Below are positions 23,116 to 33,855 of a stretch of DNA of 64,000 nt, piece after piece. The stretch spans positions 393,334-457,333 of the forward strand of contig MU004185.1 in the NCBI GenBank assembly GCA_010093605.1, in the 5' to 3' direction. The notes below the pieces were generated by a model. It did no database searches, was not told the DNA's origin, and was given only the letters and a program-made list of their open reading frames with translations. The position numbers were made by a program, and so were the translations under genes. Source of the DNA: Lophium mytilinum (taxonomy: Eukaryota; Ascomycota; Dothideomycetes; Mytilinidiales; Mytilinidiaceae). How positions within the stretch are numbered: the first letter of the stretch is position 1; the number at the start of each line of letters is the position of its first letter.

Positions 23116-24945
23116 ATGGGTCGCAGGAAAATAGAAATCAAGGCCATCAAGGATGACCGCAACCGTTCTGTGTGAGTAGTCTCCTCCCGTCGGTTAGCAG
23201 TGTCGTTAGGCCTCGTCTTCGACCAGTGGCTAATGTCTCATCGCGCAGCACGTTCCTCAAGCGCAAGGGCGGGCTCTTCAAGAAGGCCCACGAGCTCTCC
23301 GTGCTGTGCAAAGTGGACGTTGCGGTTATCATCTTTGGCCACAACAAGAAGCTGTATGAGTTTTCGTCTAACGACATCAACGAAACCATCGGCCGCTTTC
23401 AATACGTTAGTGTCCATCTCGTTCTTCCCGGGAGCGACAGCTAACCGTCTTCTTTAGTATGGCGGCGCACACGAGCACAAGGGGCCTGAGGACTTCATGG
23501 GCAAGAAGGAGGGCGACGATGAGGACGAAGAGGACGAGATAATGGGCGGCTCGCCACCGCGCGACTCACACACTCCTCCCGAGCATATGATGCCCCACCC
23601 CCATCTCCACAACCAAGCCGCGTTCCAGCACATGAGGAACCACGCACCCAGCGCTTCCCCTCCAATCGGGAACGGTCAGATTCCCTTCCACAACCGTCAT
23701 TCATCGCCCGCCCCACCAGGCATCTCCCGACCCAACTCTCGCGCAGCACACATCCGTCGCCAAAGCTCGAATCTCGTCCCTCCCCACCATCAGCAGCAGT
23801 CGCAAGCCCCTCTCCAACCTGACAATTATGCCTTCGTGCCAAACCCGCCTTTTTACAACCCTCAGGCCGCTCAAGGAATGCCCGCTAAGGGTACGCCAGG
23901 GCCTCCAGGGCCTCCGCCGCAATTCCAATACCCGCAAGTCCAGCAGTTCCTCCATCAGCAACAGCAGGAACATAGGCGGCAGTCAATGCCGCCAGCGTTT
24001 CCGCAAGACAACCGCTCCCAATCGTCCATGCCGCATCCTTCTCCTCCCCAGCCCCAACCTCCGCCCCAGCAAAACAACATGCAAAATCAATTTCAAAGCC
24101 CTCCCCTACCCCAGCCAAAACCACTCCCATCAGCTGCAAAGCAACATAGCATTTTCACTCCCATAGAAGATAGCCGATCAATGCTGGCCCAACATTGGGG
24201 CAACAGCAACAATATTGAAGCACCTCGCCCAGAAGGCCCTGTGAAGCTCGAAATGGGGCCACGGTCCCAGTCTATCGACGTTGCATCCATGGCTCGGGCA
24301 CAAGCGAATGGACATTCCCCACCTCAACCACGCTCCCAACTACCGCCAAATCAACCTCAGCGAACTGCCTCGACATCTTCGGTGCCCAACTTTGGTCCTC
24401 CTTCGCGGACGAACAGCATGCAGACCGATCCGAAGCGACCAAAGCTAACAGTGCAGATTCCTAGCGAGCATTCAGACGCTGGGAGCGCAACTGCTGATTC
24501 TTCGCCCAAAGAATCAGGGACCACGGGCGCGACTCCAGCGAGGACAAGCACGGTAGATTCACACTCATCAGGAGTTTTGCTTCCTCCACCGTCGCCAAGC
24601 GCAAATAGTCTCATGAGTGCTGGGGCTACCGGACCACCAAACCCATTTGCACGGCCTCCTCCTCCAGGCCAGAACAATTCCTACGGGAGTAGGAACGAAA
24701 TGGAGACACCATCATCTGCTCTCCCCAGTCACTTTGTCGAAGGAATCCTTCCCTCGCCCTCCAACTTCTATGCACCATGGACCCCCTTTAGTAGAGAATC
24801 CAACAATATGCTTCCAAGTCCTCTCACGTTTCAAACGCCTGTCGTACCCAATGGGCCTAGTTTTGGGAGAGAAGACCCCACTGATCGGAAGCGCAAACCC
24901 TCCGAGGAGTCGGACTCGGGGGCTACGAAAAGAATGAAGGGATAA
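23116..24945 (+). CDS. rlmA: MADS-box transcription factor, Rlm1/MEF2 type, 566 aa
   Basis: Three exons (23116-23171, 23249-23405, 23458-24945) with introns of 77 and 52 bp give 566 residues. The N-terminus [20 protein letters not shown] followed by [19 protein letters not shown] is a complete MADS domain of the MEF2/Rlm1 class (Lys/Glu at the SRF-distinguishing positions). The remainder is a long Pro/Gln/Ser/Asn-rich disordered region with Gln-rich stretches, typical of activation domains, and ends in a basic DRKRKPSEE and KRMKG nuclear-signal-like tail. Rlm1 acts below the cell-wall-integrity MAP kinase in yeast and in Aspergillus (RlmA). The intron inside the MADS domain is a common feature of these genes. 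Confidence 0.92.
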
Positions 24946-26367
24946 ATGTCACGGTGTCATGTCTAGCTTCAACGGCCTTATACGCAACGTAGGCCGCATC
25001 ATGTGGGGAATGACGAATCTACAAGTTACGTCCCATCCGTCCTCACCGGGGTGTCTATGTTCTTGTATTCTTCCGGGGTTGTCTTACAGGGGGTAAAAGG
25101 GTGGTGTGCTTGTTATATTTGTCGGTATCCATTTCCTTGCTGTACTACTTACCTACGTTCGTTTCTGTTTAAAGCGCATTGTTTGTCTGAATTTCTTCAT
25201 ATTTTTGGGAACAGTTATGGAGCCTGGAGCCGGTTTCGGATACCCTGGGGATGGTCACGATCGTTTTTTTTCGTCTTTAGGATTTGCGACCACCGCTCAG
25301 CGGAGGGACGCTGCCAAGGCCGGCGCGATTCGTGGTCATGTCCTCTTTCTTTCGCTCTTCGGAATGGGCTGAGCCTAGGTGCATTGCTTTTGTCGTTATG
25401 CTGTGCTTCTTGGGGCTTCTGTGCCGCCCGGTATCCAGGAGATGGTGGTTTGGGGCGACGGAATGAGGTTACGGGGTATGTATGCGATGTGGTGCAGAGA
25501 ATAAGAACATGATCCGGTGTAAATACTTGAATGTCGCGAAGTTTGCTCACAGACCTGGAGAATTGTGCTTGACTTTGGTGATTGAGAGGCTGTGAATATT
25601 AGGTTACTTACACAGGTATGCTTTACTGCATAAACGGGAAGCAGGCTGAAGTCGATAAGCTGATGAAGGCAAACAGAGAATATGCAACCCTGCCCGGGGA
25701 TTTTGGCCAAATTAAAGATTCTTATGCGAGGTGCTCAGGCTCGTCTCTGACTCATGAGAGCTACCTAAATGACCTCCCATGGTAACATTGCAGTCTAAAC
25801 TCTAGAGGCCAAAGGTATGATATGGTTTTGGAGTAATAGATCCTTCCAAGCCTTATACAGTAAAAGAGCAGTACGCCATCAGCAGTTCTATGTAGAAACC
25901 TCGAAACGGCAAAAGCGGTAGATCCTTCGCCGTTCCATTAATAGAGGCCGCTATGCATGACCCATCCCAGCGCGTTGCTACCAAAATCCACCTGACAGGT
26001 CGAATCCCAAGCCCCACCAACTTGGCAAAGACCCCTCGCCCCGTTCCTCGCCCCGACCCTCACTGACGTTCGCGGACTCGGAACTGTGAATCGTCCACCT
26101 CTATAAATTGCTACCTCTACCATCCAATTATTACTACCAGGAGCCCTCTACGCCCTCTCGCATTGAACGGCCAATCTAATTGTGCGCCTCACATAGCCCG
26201 CCGTCATCTGGCTGCCAACAAGCACTGCAGTGGAACCGGGATTCTGACCGGCATCACTCGTCAGCCGCACGAGGCTGTGGGAGCCCTGGAGCCTCATCTG
26301 CTGTTCTATAACCCACCTCTCTCCTCTACGAACCCTAGATCAACCCTCTCCATATACCTCTCCCACA
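24946..26367. other. Intergenic region
   Basis: The 3' flank of the MADS-box gene and the 5' flank of the penta-EF-hand gene. Open frames of 60-170 codons at 25.0-25.7 kb overlap on both strands and show no domain. The last 250 bp before 26368 are CT-rich, a likely promoter and leader. Confidence 0.5.
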
Positions 26368-27788
26368 ATGGCATATAACAAGGGCTACAATCCCGATGCG
26401 CTGCCCGCTCATGCTGAGCCCGAGCAGGTCAGACTCTCCAGCCCCGATGCGACCCCACCACACCTCGCCCTCAATGTATCCACTGCGATCTAGACTAACA
26501 GAGCCCTAGGCTGCTGCCATGATGGCTCAACAGCAAGCCTCTTCGCGACCTCCCCCTAACAAGTCAAACTCCCGCCCCGACTACGGCAAACCCCCTCCAT
26601 CTGTTCCCTCCCACCAACTGCGGCCCGACGACCGCTACGGGCGACCTCATAGTAACAGCTACGGCCAAGGTGCAGGTGGTAGGGACCCCTATGCCGACAG
26701 GCCACCGCCAGGCGCGTATAATGATAGACCCCCTCCACAAGCCGGGTACGGCGATCGCCCCACCGGCTTCAACGACGGGCGGACGCATAGCCCGCGTTAC
26801 GACCAGCATCCTTCGAGGTACGACTCGTACGGCGTAGGATCGCCGCCACCGCAAAGTTATGGCCAGGGACCTCCGCCCGCAGGCTATCACAACCGACCGC
26901 CGATTGCAAACAGGCCTCCTCCGACACCTGCCCCTCCAAGGGACGGAAATGATAGAGAGGGGCTTTGGAAGCTGTTTGGGACGGTTGATAAGGATGGTAC
27001 GCGACTTCTTACCATCGTGTGATTGGTAGCGCTTTTAATGAGAATATGAGGGTTAACGCTGTGGCAGGAAGCGGGCAATTGTCTGAAGCTGAGCTTCGAA
27101 CAGCGCTAGTGAATGGTGACTGGTCTCCATTCGATCCGCATACTGTGCGAATGATGATAAGGTATACCAAGCAGCTGTCCCCGCGCTGAGAGCCTTGTAC
27201 GTCGAGGACGCGCGCTGACTTGAATGAAGAATGTTCGACACGGACCGTTCGGGCGCTATAAACTTTGACGAGTTCTGGTACAGCACTCACCCCATGGAAT
27301 AATCTAGCACGTGTGCTAATGTGTTGAAAAGTGGTCTCTGGGGATTCCTCTCTGCCTGGCGCAGCTTGTTTGACCGCTTCGACGTGGATCGCTCGGGCAG
27401 CATCTCCTTCAAGGAGTTCAGCGATGCGCTCATTGCGTTTGGCTACCGTCTCTCTCCCCAGTTCGTCACGCTCCTCTACCGCACATACGACCGGCGCGGC
27501 GAGAATGCCATCAGCTTCGACCTGTTCGTTCAAGCTTGTATTAGCTTGAAACGCATGACAGACGTTTTCAAGAAGTACGACGAGGACCGGGATGGATATA
27601 TCACTTTGAGTTTGTACGTCTCCCTGTCTTGATCACCACCTCAAAAGCCCATCATGCGAAACCGTACTAACTCATTCTTCGACACACAGCGAAGAGTTCC
27701 TCACAGGTGCGCAAATGCTTTTCCTCTTCAACTCGATCTCGCCCGTCACTGATACGGGCTTGTATTAGAGATCATCGCGCAACGATAG
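26368..27788 (+). CDS. PEF1: Penta-EF-hand calcium-binding protein (PEF1/ALG-2-like), 335 aa
   Basis: Seven exons (26368-26427, 26510-26996, 27068-27161, 27230-27277, 27332-27613, 27690-27706, 27769-27788) give 335 residues; all six introns are 54-82 bp with GT..AG ends. The N-terminal half is Pro/Gly/Tyr/Gln-rich and disordered, as in Pef1 and ALG-2 relatives. EF-hand loops follow: DKDGSGQLSEAEL, DTDRSGAINFDEF, DVDRSGSISFKEF and DEDRDGYITLSFEEF, the final hand being degenerate as expected for dimerising PEF proteins. The 17- and 20-bp last exons are needed to reach the conserved EEF end. Such proteins bridge membrane-trafficking and repair complexes in a calcium-dependent way. Confidence 0.88.
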
Positions 27789-28790
27789 AGCACCAACTCG
27801 GGGGGCGGTACCGATCCTCCTCCGCCGCCCGCCTTTCGGCAAGGGGGGGGCGCGCGGTGATGCAGCCCAGGTAGAAGTATGTGTTTTTCATGACCTCCCA
27901 GCTTTTACAGCTGCCCTTTCTTCCCGTTTTTGGCGTCTTCTGAAATCAGGATAGGGAAGCGTTTGGGAATTAGGCAAGCGTGCGTGTAGAGATAAGCGTG
28001 TGTGTGTTTGGGGAGCAAGCTAGGCTGTCTCTGCGCAGTATCAGTATTCGCAGGTTGCTGAGAACCATGGAATGAGACGGGTGGGGGGGACCGGGGGTAT
28101 GCAGGCTTTGATACCCGGCCATGGATACTCAGAATTACGGCCTTGACTCTATCTCTCTCGCTTCTTTCTGCATGCAACCGTCGCCTAGGTTCAGCATCCC
28201 TGAGAACCAGAAATACGTGCCGACGCATCCGCGGACGGCATTTGTGGATGCGCCTGCCTGCTTTGCTTTGCTTTACATATAAGCTTACATTCCTTTATAA
28301 TAGTGGATTTGGTACTGATGCACTACTACCCGTCGGTCCCACGAGATTGTGAGGTTGCAGAGTCTTGAATCCTCTAGGTGGTCTAACAATTCAAGCTTGA
28401 CCTGGTTTAGGGCAGCATATGTCGTGAAGCAGGCTGGTGAGATTCTACATCCTTGTGGAGCTTGATCTGCCGCACATTCCAGCGTCTCGTTTCCTAGTAC
28501 GCGCTGAATCAGGCCACTAGACTAGGCTAGGGGGAGCAATGTGAGTGAATGAATAGGAGCTAGCTAGCCCACACACTCTCCTGATCTTGATGATGGCTGA
28601 GAAGTGAGGCTGTTGAAACGATACCGAACCTGTCCTGGTTCAGCGAAGAGAGCGTCAAGGATCCTCCAGCCTACCCCCCCCCCAACCCCCCCTCCCCCCT
28701 TTACCCAGCAGTTCCGTGAATTGCGCAGTACGCGCCCCACGCGACCTTGCTTTGCTACCACGCTCTCATCTCATAGAGCTGGCCACGCAC
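27789..28790. other. Intergenic region with C-rich and G-rich runs
   Basis: No gene is supported. A G-run lies near 27845-27853 and a C-rich tract (mostly C with a few A/T) at about 28672-28702, just before the tandem array begins. Short frames have no domain. Confidence 0.5.
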
Positions 28791-30650
28791 GGTAGGAAAG
28801 AGGCCGCTTCGTGCGGGTTTGTGGGAAGAAGGTGCGGATTTGACCGTGTGAGGGGGTTTGGTGGCTGTGGCGGGCATGCTGCGTCTAACCTTATTATTGG
28901 AAATGTAACGTACCATGCGAGAATCTGGGATGGGAGGCATAGTAGAAGGGATATGGTAGGCCATTGTGGGGTTTAAGGACATGGATTGGGGAGGTTTGAG
29001 GACACGCATTGGGGACTTTTTCTTGCAAAAGGTTACAGATTGAACCGTGTGAGGAGGTTTTTAGTAGACGTGGCGCCGAGGCTGCGTGGGACGTGTAGAG
29101 ATGCTTTAAGAGGAAAAGAGACGGGGTTTAAGGAGGTGAATAGGAGAATGAGGGGCCCTATATGCTAGGCTGTTGCCGGACGAATTGCGAAGATTTGATG
29201 CAAAGAGTTACAGATCTAACCGTGTGAGCAGGGTTTTGATGGACGCGGCGGGGAGGCTGCGTAGGACGGTGTGTAGTTACTTCGAGAGGGAAGGAGACTG
29301 GCTGAAGTAGGTAAGTGAAGGTGAACGAAGAGGGCGCCCTATCTGCTAGGCCGTTGCTGGACGCGTTGCGCACTTTTGTTGCAAAGAGTTACAGATTCAA
29401 CCATGTGAAGGGGTTTTTGATAGGTGTGATTTGGAGGCTGCGTATGATGGTGTGTAGATGCTTTGAAAGAGAAGAGCAACGGTGAGTGAGAACAAGTGAA
29501 TAGGAGGAGGTGAAGGAAGAGGGGGCCTATCTGGTGAGCACTCACTGGACGAATTGCGGACTTTTATTGCAAAGAGTTACCGATCGAACCGTGTGAAGGG
29601 GTGTTTTTGGTAGACGTGGCGTACGCACTGGCTGAACGCTCGGTGGTTACCTCAAGTTACGAAAGCGGCGGCCTTGGTGTCGGTGAACAGTGAATGTGGA
29701 GGAAGTGGGAGGCGAATTAGGGGTGGTCGTCGTGGTCGCATTGGCTCATTTCCTGCAAATCTTCACCGATCGGACCGCGGAGAATCGTTTCTTGTAGATG
29801 TGTGTACGCGCTGGGTAGGACGTTTCGTGGTCAGTTTACTTTGCGAAAGCGACAGCCTTGATTTCGGAGTATAGTAGATAGCGGAGGAATTAGGAGGCGG
29901 ATTTAGGGGTGCCGGTGGGGACGCATTCCCTCAATTTGTTGCAAATACTCACAGATCGAACCGCGTATAATCGTTGTTCATGGATATGGCGTACCCGCTG
30001 GGTAGGACGTTTCGTAGTTACTTTAATTTACGAAAGGAACGAGCTTGATCTCTGTGAATAGTAGATGTGGAGAAGTGGGCCACAAATCTGGGGGTACCCG
30101 TGTGGACGTATTGGCTTAATCTTGTTACAAACATTTACAGATCGAACCGTGCAGAAATTCTTTTGATAGACGCGGTGTGGCCTACTATAGTAACGCATCT
30201 CGTAGTTGTTTCAAGGCATGAAACCAACCGCCTTAGCTTCGACGAATGGTAGAAGAGCAAGGAAGAGCGGGACCAATTTTACGATGCTCCGCGTAGACCC
30301 ACCGCCTTAACTTTTTACAAGCAGTCACTGATTCATCTGTGCGAAGCTTTCAGAAATGTATCACTTAGACGCCGCGTCCTACGCGGCGTAGTTGCTTTTC
30401 AAAACAGAAGCAACGGGCCTAAGTTTCGGAGATTGGGAAAGGGAAAGGAGCAAAAGGCCAATTCAGAAGCCTCCGCGTGCATGTATTGCCTCGATGTCTT
30501 GCAAATATTCACATATCTACCTATGGAGATTAGCGTTTATTAGACGCGGCATTGACACTACGTCTAGTCGTCGTGGTCGTTTCTTTGGGCACAAGCGACG
30601 GGTTCGAGAGGTTGCAGCCACAGTGACCGGTGAAAGCGGTCTGTCCTAAA
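28790..30650. repeat. Degenerate tandem array, about ten units of about 185 bp
   Basis: A conserved word like ACAGATCGAACCGTGTG recurs at spacing close to nucleosome length. The AACC core (or its variant) lies at 28842, 29043, 29218, 29399, 29587, 29773, 29959, 30145, 30335 and 30518, giving spacings of 201, 175, 181, 188, 186, 186, 186, 190 and 183 bp. Each unit also carries variants of TTGCAAAGAGTTACAG upstream and of a GTAGACGTGGCG / GCTGCGTAGGACG segment downstream. Units are diverged, the outermost most of all. No conserved reading frame spans units. The array is not TpA-saturated, so RIP has not obviously hit it. Confidence 0.85.
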
Positions 30651-31420
30651 CAGAGCAGAAACACGTCAAGCATGTGACACTCATGACTAGTTAGCTTCGA
30701 GTTTTGAGTGTCGAGCTGCGTTATGAAAGAAGGTTCGTGGTTTGAGGTAAGGAGCAGAACTCACCTTTTGGAGGTCTGCGGTAGTCGATGTGAAGCAGTC
30801 GATATAAAACAAGGGTATGGAAGGGCTGATCAATGTTACATCACTACCCAGTTGGATGGTTTTGCATGGAAAAGACCTCGGGGAAAACCTTCATTGGAAG
30901 GGGCTGGAGCAATATAGGTCAAGATGAAGAATGAGATAAATCAAGACGGTCGCCAGCTGAATCTCTCTCCTTACAAGCTCTCTGGTAATGTGATGAGGTT
31001 ATACTGGTCGTTACTGAGACTGTCATAGGATGACGAGACTTTTTGACAAAAAAATATGTTCGATCACAAAGTAGTGAACGGCTGCGGCTTCAGCTTGAGA
31101 AAAGTGAGAAGAACTGAGGCGAAAAATTCTGACTTGCCAGCATTCAAACACACTGAGCAATTTATTAAAGGTTTCAAATTCCTCTAGAGCTCCCGTAGTA
31201 TCGCAAATGCAAATTAATGAAGTGGATCTTTCACCTAGATTACGTCTACGAGGAATGATCATGTCTTGCAGAGTTGCTGTAGTGTCCGGATCTTGCAGAC
31301 CCCTGGCCGGAGGGCAGGGAAGCCCTATCGACTGCCCCGTAATGCACCCTTCATGAGTGAGAAGTTGTTGACAGCTCCCAAAAGTTTATTTCAACAGGGC
31401 CCAAGAACGCCATTCGCAGA
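30651..31420. other. Gene-free stretch
   Basis: Between the tandem array and the 3' end of the F-box-like gene no gene or repeat is recognised. A 79-codon minus-strand frame at 31262-31023 has ordinary composition but no domain. Confidence 0.4.
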
Positions 31421-33557
31421 CTAAGAGTACCGCCGCCGATCTTCGTAGCTAGAATCATACCAACCTAGTGTGCAGTTGCTTCCACACTCCGAGCCCGAGC
31501 AAGAGCATGATTCCTCATCCTCATCCGTGCTCGCCTCGTCTGATTCGAAGAGCTCGTTTCCCCAGACCGAAGGCTCTGATTCGTAGAAAGGAGACGGAAG
31601 CTCGTGCACCATGCCTCCAGCCCAATTCCCATATCCGTCCGCCCATTGGAAGTAACTCAAGTTGAATCCATTGAGATATGAGGGACCATCAGTGAAAATG
31701 CTTGCGAGCTCCCATGGACGGCGGACCAAGGCCATGTGGTGGCCACCGATAGTTTGCAATTTTGGACAGTGAAAGTCAAGGAAGGCGATTGCGGGCGAAG
31801 TCCCCTCCGTGGGTCTGAAAGTTTCGTAGAAGGAAATGTCCAAGTTGGTAAGGTTCGGGAATAACGGTCGTTCTCTAAGGTGGTCTAAAGCGCGAAGATC
31901 CACATTGGGCATGAATAAAATGTGAGTCAGCGCACGGCAATGTGTCCCTAGTGCAACTAAAGACGCAGCAGATAGCTTCGATTTAAAGTCTCTCGTGGTG
32001 CAAAACTCAAATGATGATAGTTGAGGTAACTTTCGGGCAAGCTGTTCCATATCAGAATCTTCGAGGTTCACATCGGTGAAACTCGGCAGATTCTCGACTC
32101 CCCATTCAATGTCTCCTATGTTCCCGAGTGTAAAATGCAGGATCTCAAGATGCGGGTGATACGTTGCTATGCTTTCCAATAGAGAGGCGGTAATGGGCAA
32201 CTGTGTACGATTCCGTCTGGAACCATACGGACCATATTGATGTCCCCCAAGCAAGAAGTGTTCTGGTGGTATGGGTATTACACACACTTTGAGAGTACGG
32301 AGTTCCGAGAAGTGCGTGATAGCGTCGAAAAGTAGATCAGCCATTTGTTGTCGCTCTGGAAGCGTTCCTTCTACTCCATTACAGCATGTCATCTCGAGGC
32401 TCGTAAGTATTGGGACCACGTGGCACATCCTTATTAGCACCCAGATTGAGCTCGAGATGTTAAGACTGCGAAGATTGGCAAACTGTGAAGGCTGCAACCT
32501 GCTTTCGAATGCGTTCCATTGGCTGAGTGATGCAAAGCGAATTTCCAGTCCGAGACTTTGCAGTTGTGAATAATGGAAAACCTGAAGTAAATAGTCTGAT
32601 GGGAAGAAATACCCTAAGCGGGCGATGTCAAGATGCTTGATTGACGAGAGGTCGTTGAAGGAGCTGAGTAGAGCTGGATAACTATCCAGGCGGAGAGGTC
32701 CTGGCGACCGATACCACCCCTGTGACCAATGAGCAATTGTGACCTTCGTCACTTGATTGCAACGTTTCTACATAAACATGTCAGTGGCACAATTTCGATG
32801 ATTGTTGATCTCGCAACTTAGAGAAGAGCGCAGCAGTATTCGCTAGGTTGCTGGGCGCCCAAGATTGAAAGGTCGACAGGAAGACGTGGTGGCGGTGCCA
32901 GCGAATAGAAAACTCTACATCATGCTGAGTCGGGGCGAGGACCTTTTCGCTTCCTCCATAGGACTAGAAATGCAGCATACAGACAGACTGAGCGTTGAGC
33001 AAAGTCAACCAGGCAATGATACAAAAGCTAAGAAACACCGACTAAAATAGACATAAACAAAAGACTTCTCGTACCGCAATCAACTCTAGCAGAGGTGGGA
33101 AACAGTCCATAGTGGGAAGCTCAAGTTCGATATTTTGCAAAGTGGACGGAAACAAAGGATCAAAACTAGCGTCGCAGATTACTGGCAGGCGCCATACACT
33201 CAGGCGCCATCCACTGACGTTTCCTATGACCTTCACCGACTTTAGTCTTGGGAAGACAAGTGATCTGTGTTTCACAAGTGATAGCGTTGTATTGGCGCCG
33301 TCTTCGACGTCGACGATCGGGACTGAGCATTTCCGCACTTTATCGGCGTAATATTGCTGGCGTTCAGGATGCACATTCTCGAGTGGTAGCTCGCCGACTT
33401 CAGTCCATTGGATTGTGGTTGATTCATACTCCCAGAGGCTATTCACAAGCATACAGTTGAGGAGTGGCTGATCGTCATGTACGTGCTGAAGTATCGTCGA
33501 TAGAAGCTCTGGAAGAGCGAGGACGTGCTGTGCTGCCGTTCCCATCTTATCGTGCAA
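31421..33557 (-). CDS. F-box/LRR-like protein, 609 aa
   Basis: Two exons (33557-33075 and 32767-31421) joined across a 307-bp intron give 609 residues; a second in-frame ATG at 33545 would give 605. Near the N-terminus LALPELLSTILQHV followed by LLNCMLVNSLWEY matches the F-box pattern LPxELLxxI...xxVxxxW. The rest is a chain of leucine-rich segments (such as FPRLKSVKVIG, FANLRSLNISSS, FPNLTNLDISF) expected to form an LRR solenoid that picks substrates for an SCF ubiquitin ligase. The join LLELIA to KRCNQVTKV restores a typical LRR repeat, supporting the unusually long intron. The C-terminus is acidic, then Cys-rich (CSCSGSECGSNC), an odd feature. It is divergent from the exonuclease gene. Confidence 0.75.
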
Positions 33558-33855
33558 TTATCTGGTGTAGGGGTAGGTGCTCGGAGCCAAAACCCAATCT
33601 GATGTAGTTCTTATATGACTCTGGTTATTTGCAGTCGGGCGTGTGAGCTTAATAAGGAAGCTTGAGCGAATGTCGAAGCATGTTGTTGCCTGAACATAGC
33701 CTCGCGATGAGGTCCAAATGCCAAGGCTGAGCACAGGCCACACGGCCTTTAATTTCTTCCAAGAGCTCAAGCTGCCTTTCACCTATTAACGTGAACATTC
33801 TCAACCGCATCTTCAACCATACGCCTCAACGCCCGGCTGCTCAATTACGTTCAGT
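33558..33855. promoter_or_regulatory. Divergent promoter between the F-box-like and REX1 genes
   Basis: 298 bp separate the two start codons and must hold both promoters. No TATA box or strong palindrome is evident. Confidence 0.4.

Noticed and set aside
29158-29545. Minus-strand frames inside the tandem array that look alike
   Set aside because: Their similarity follows from the DNA repeat itself; the frames are not conserved through the array.
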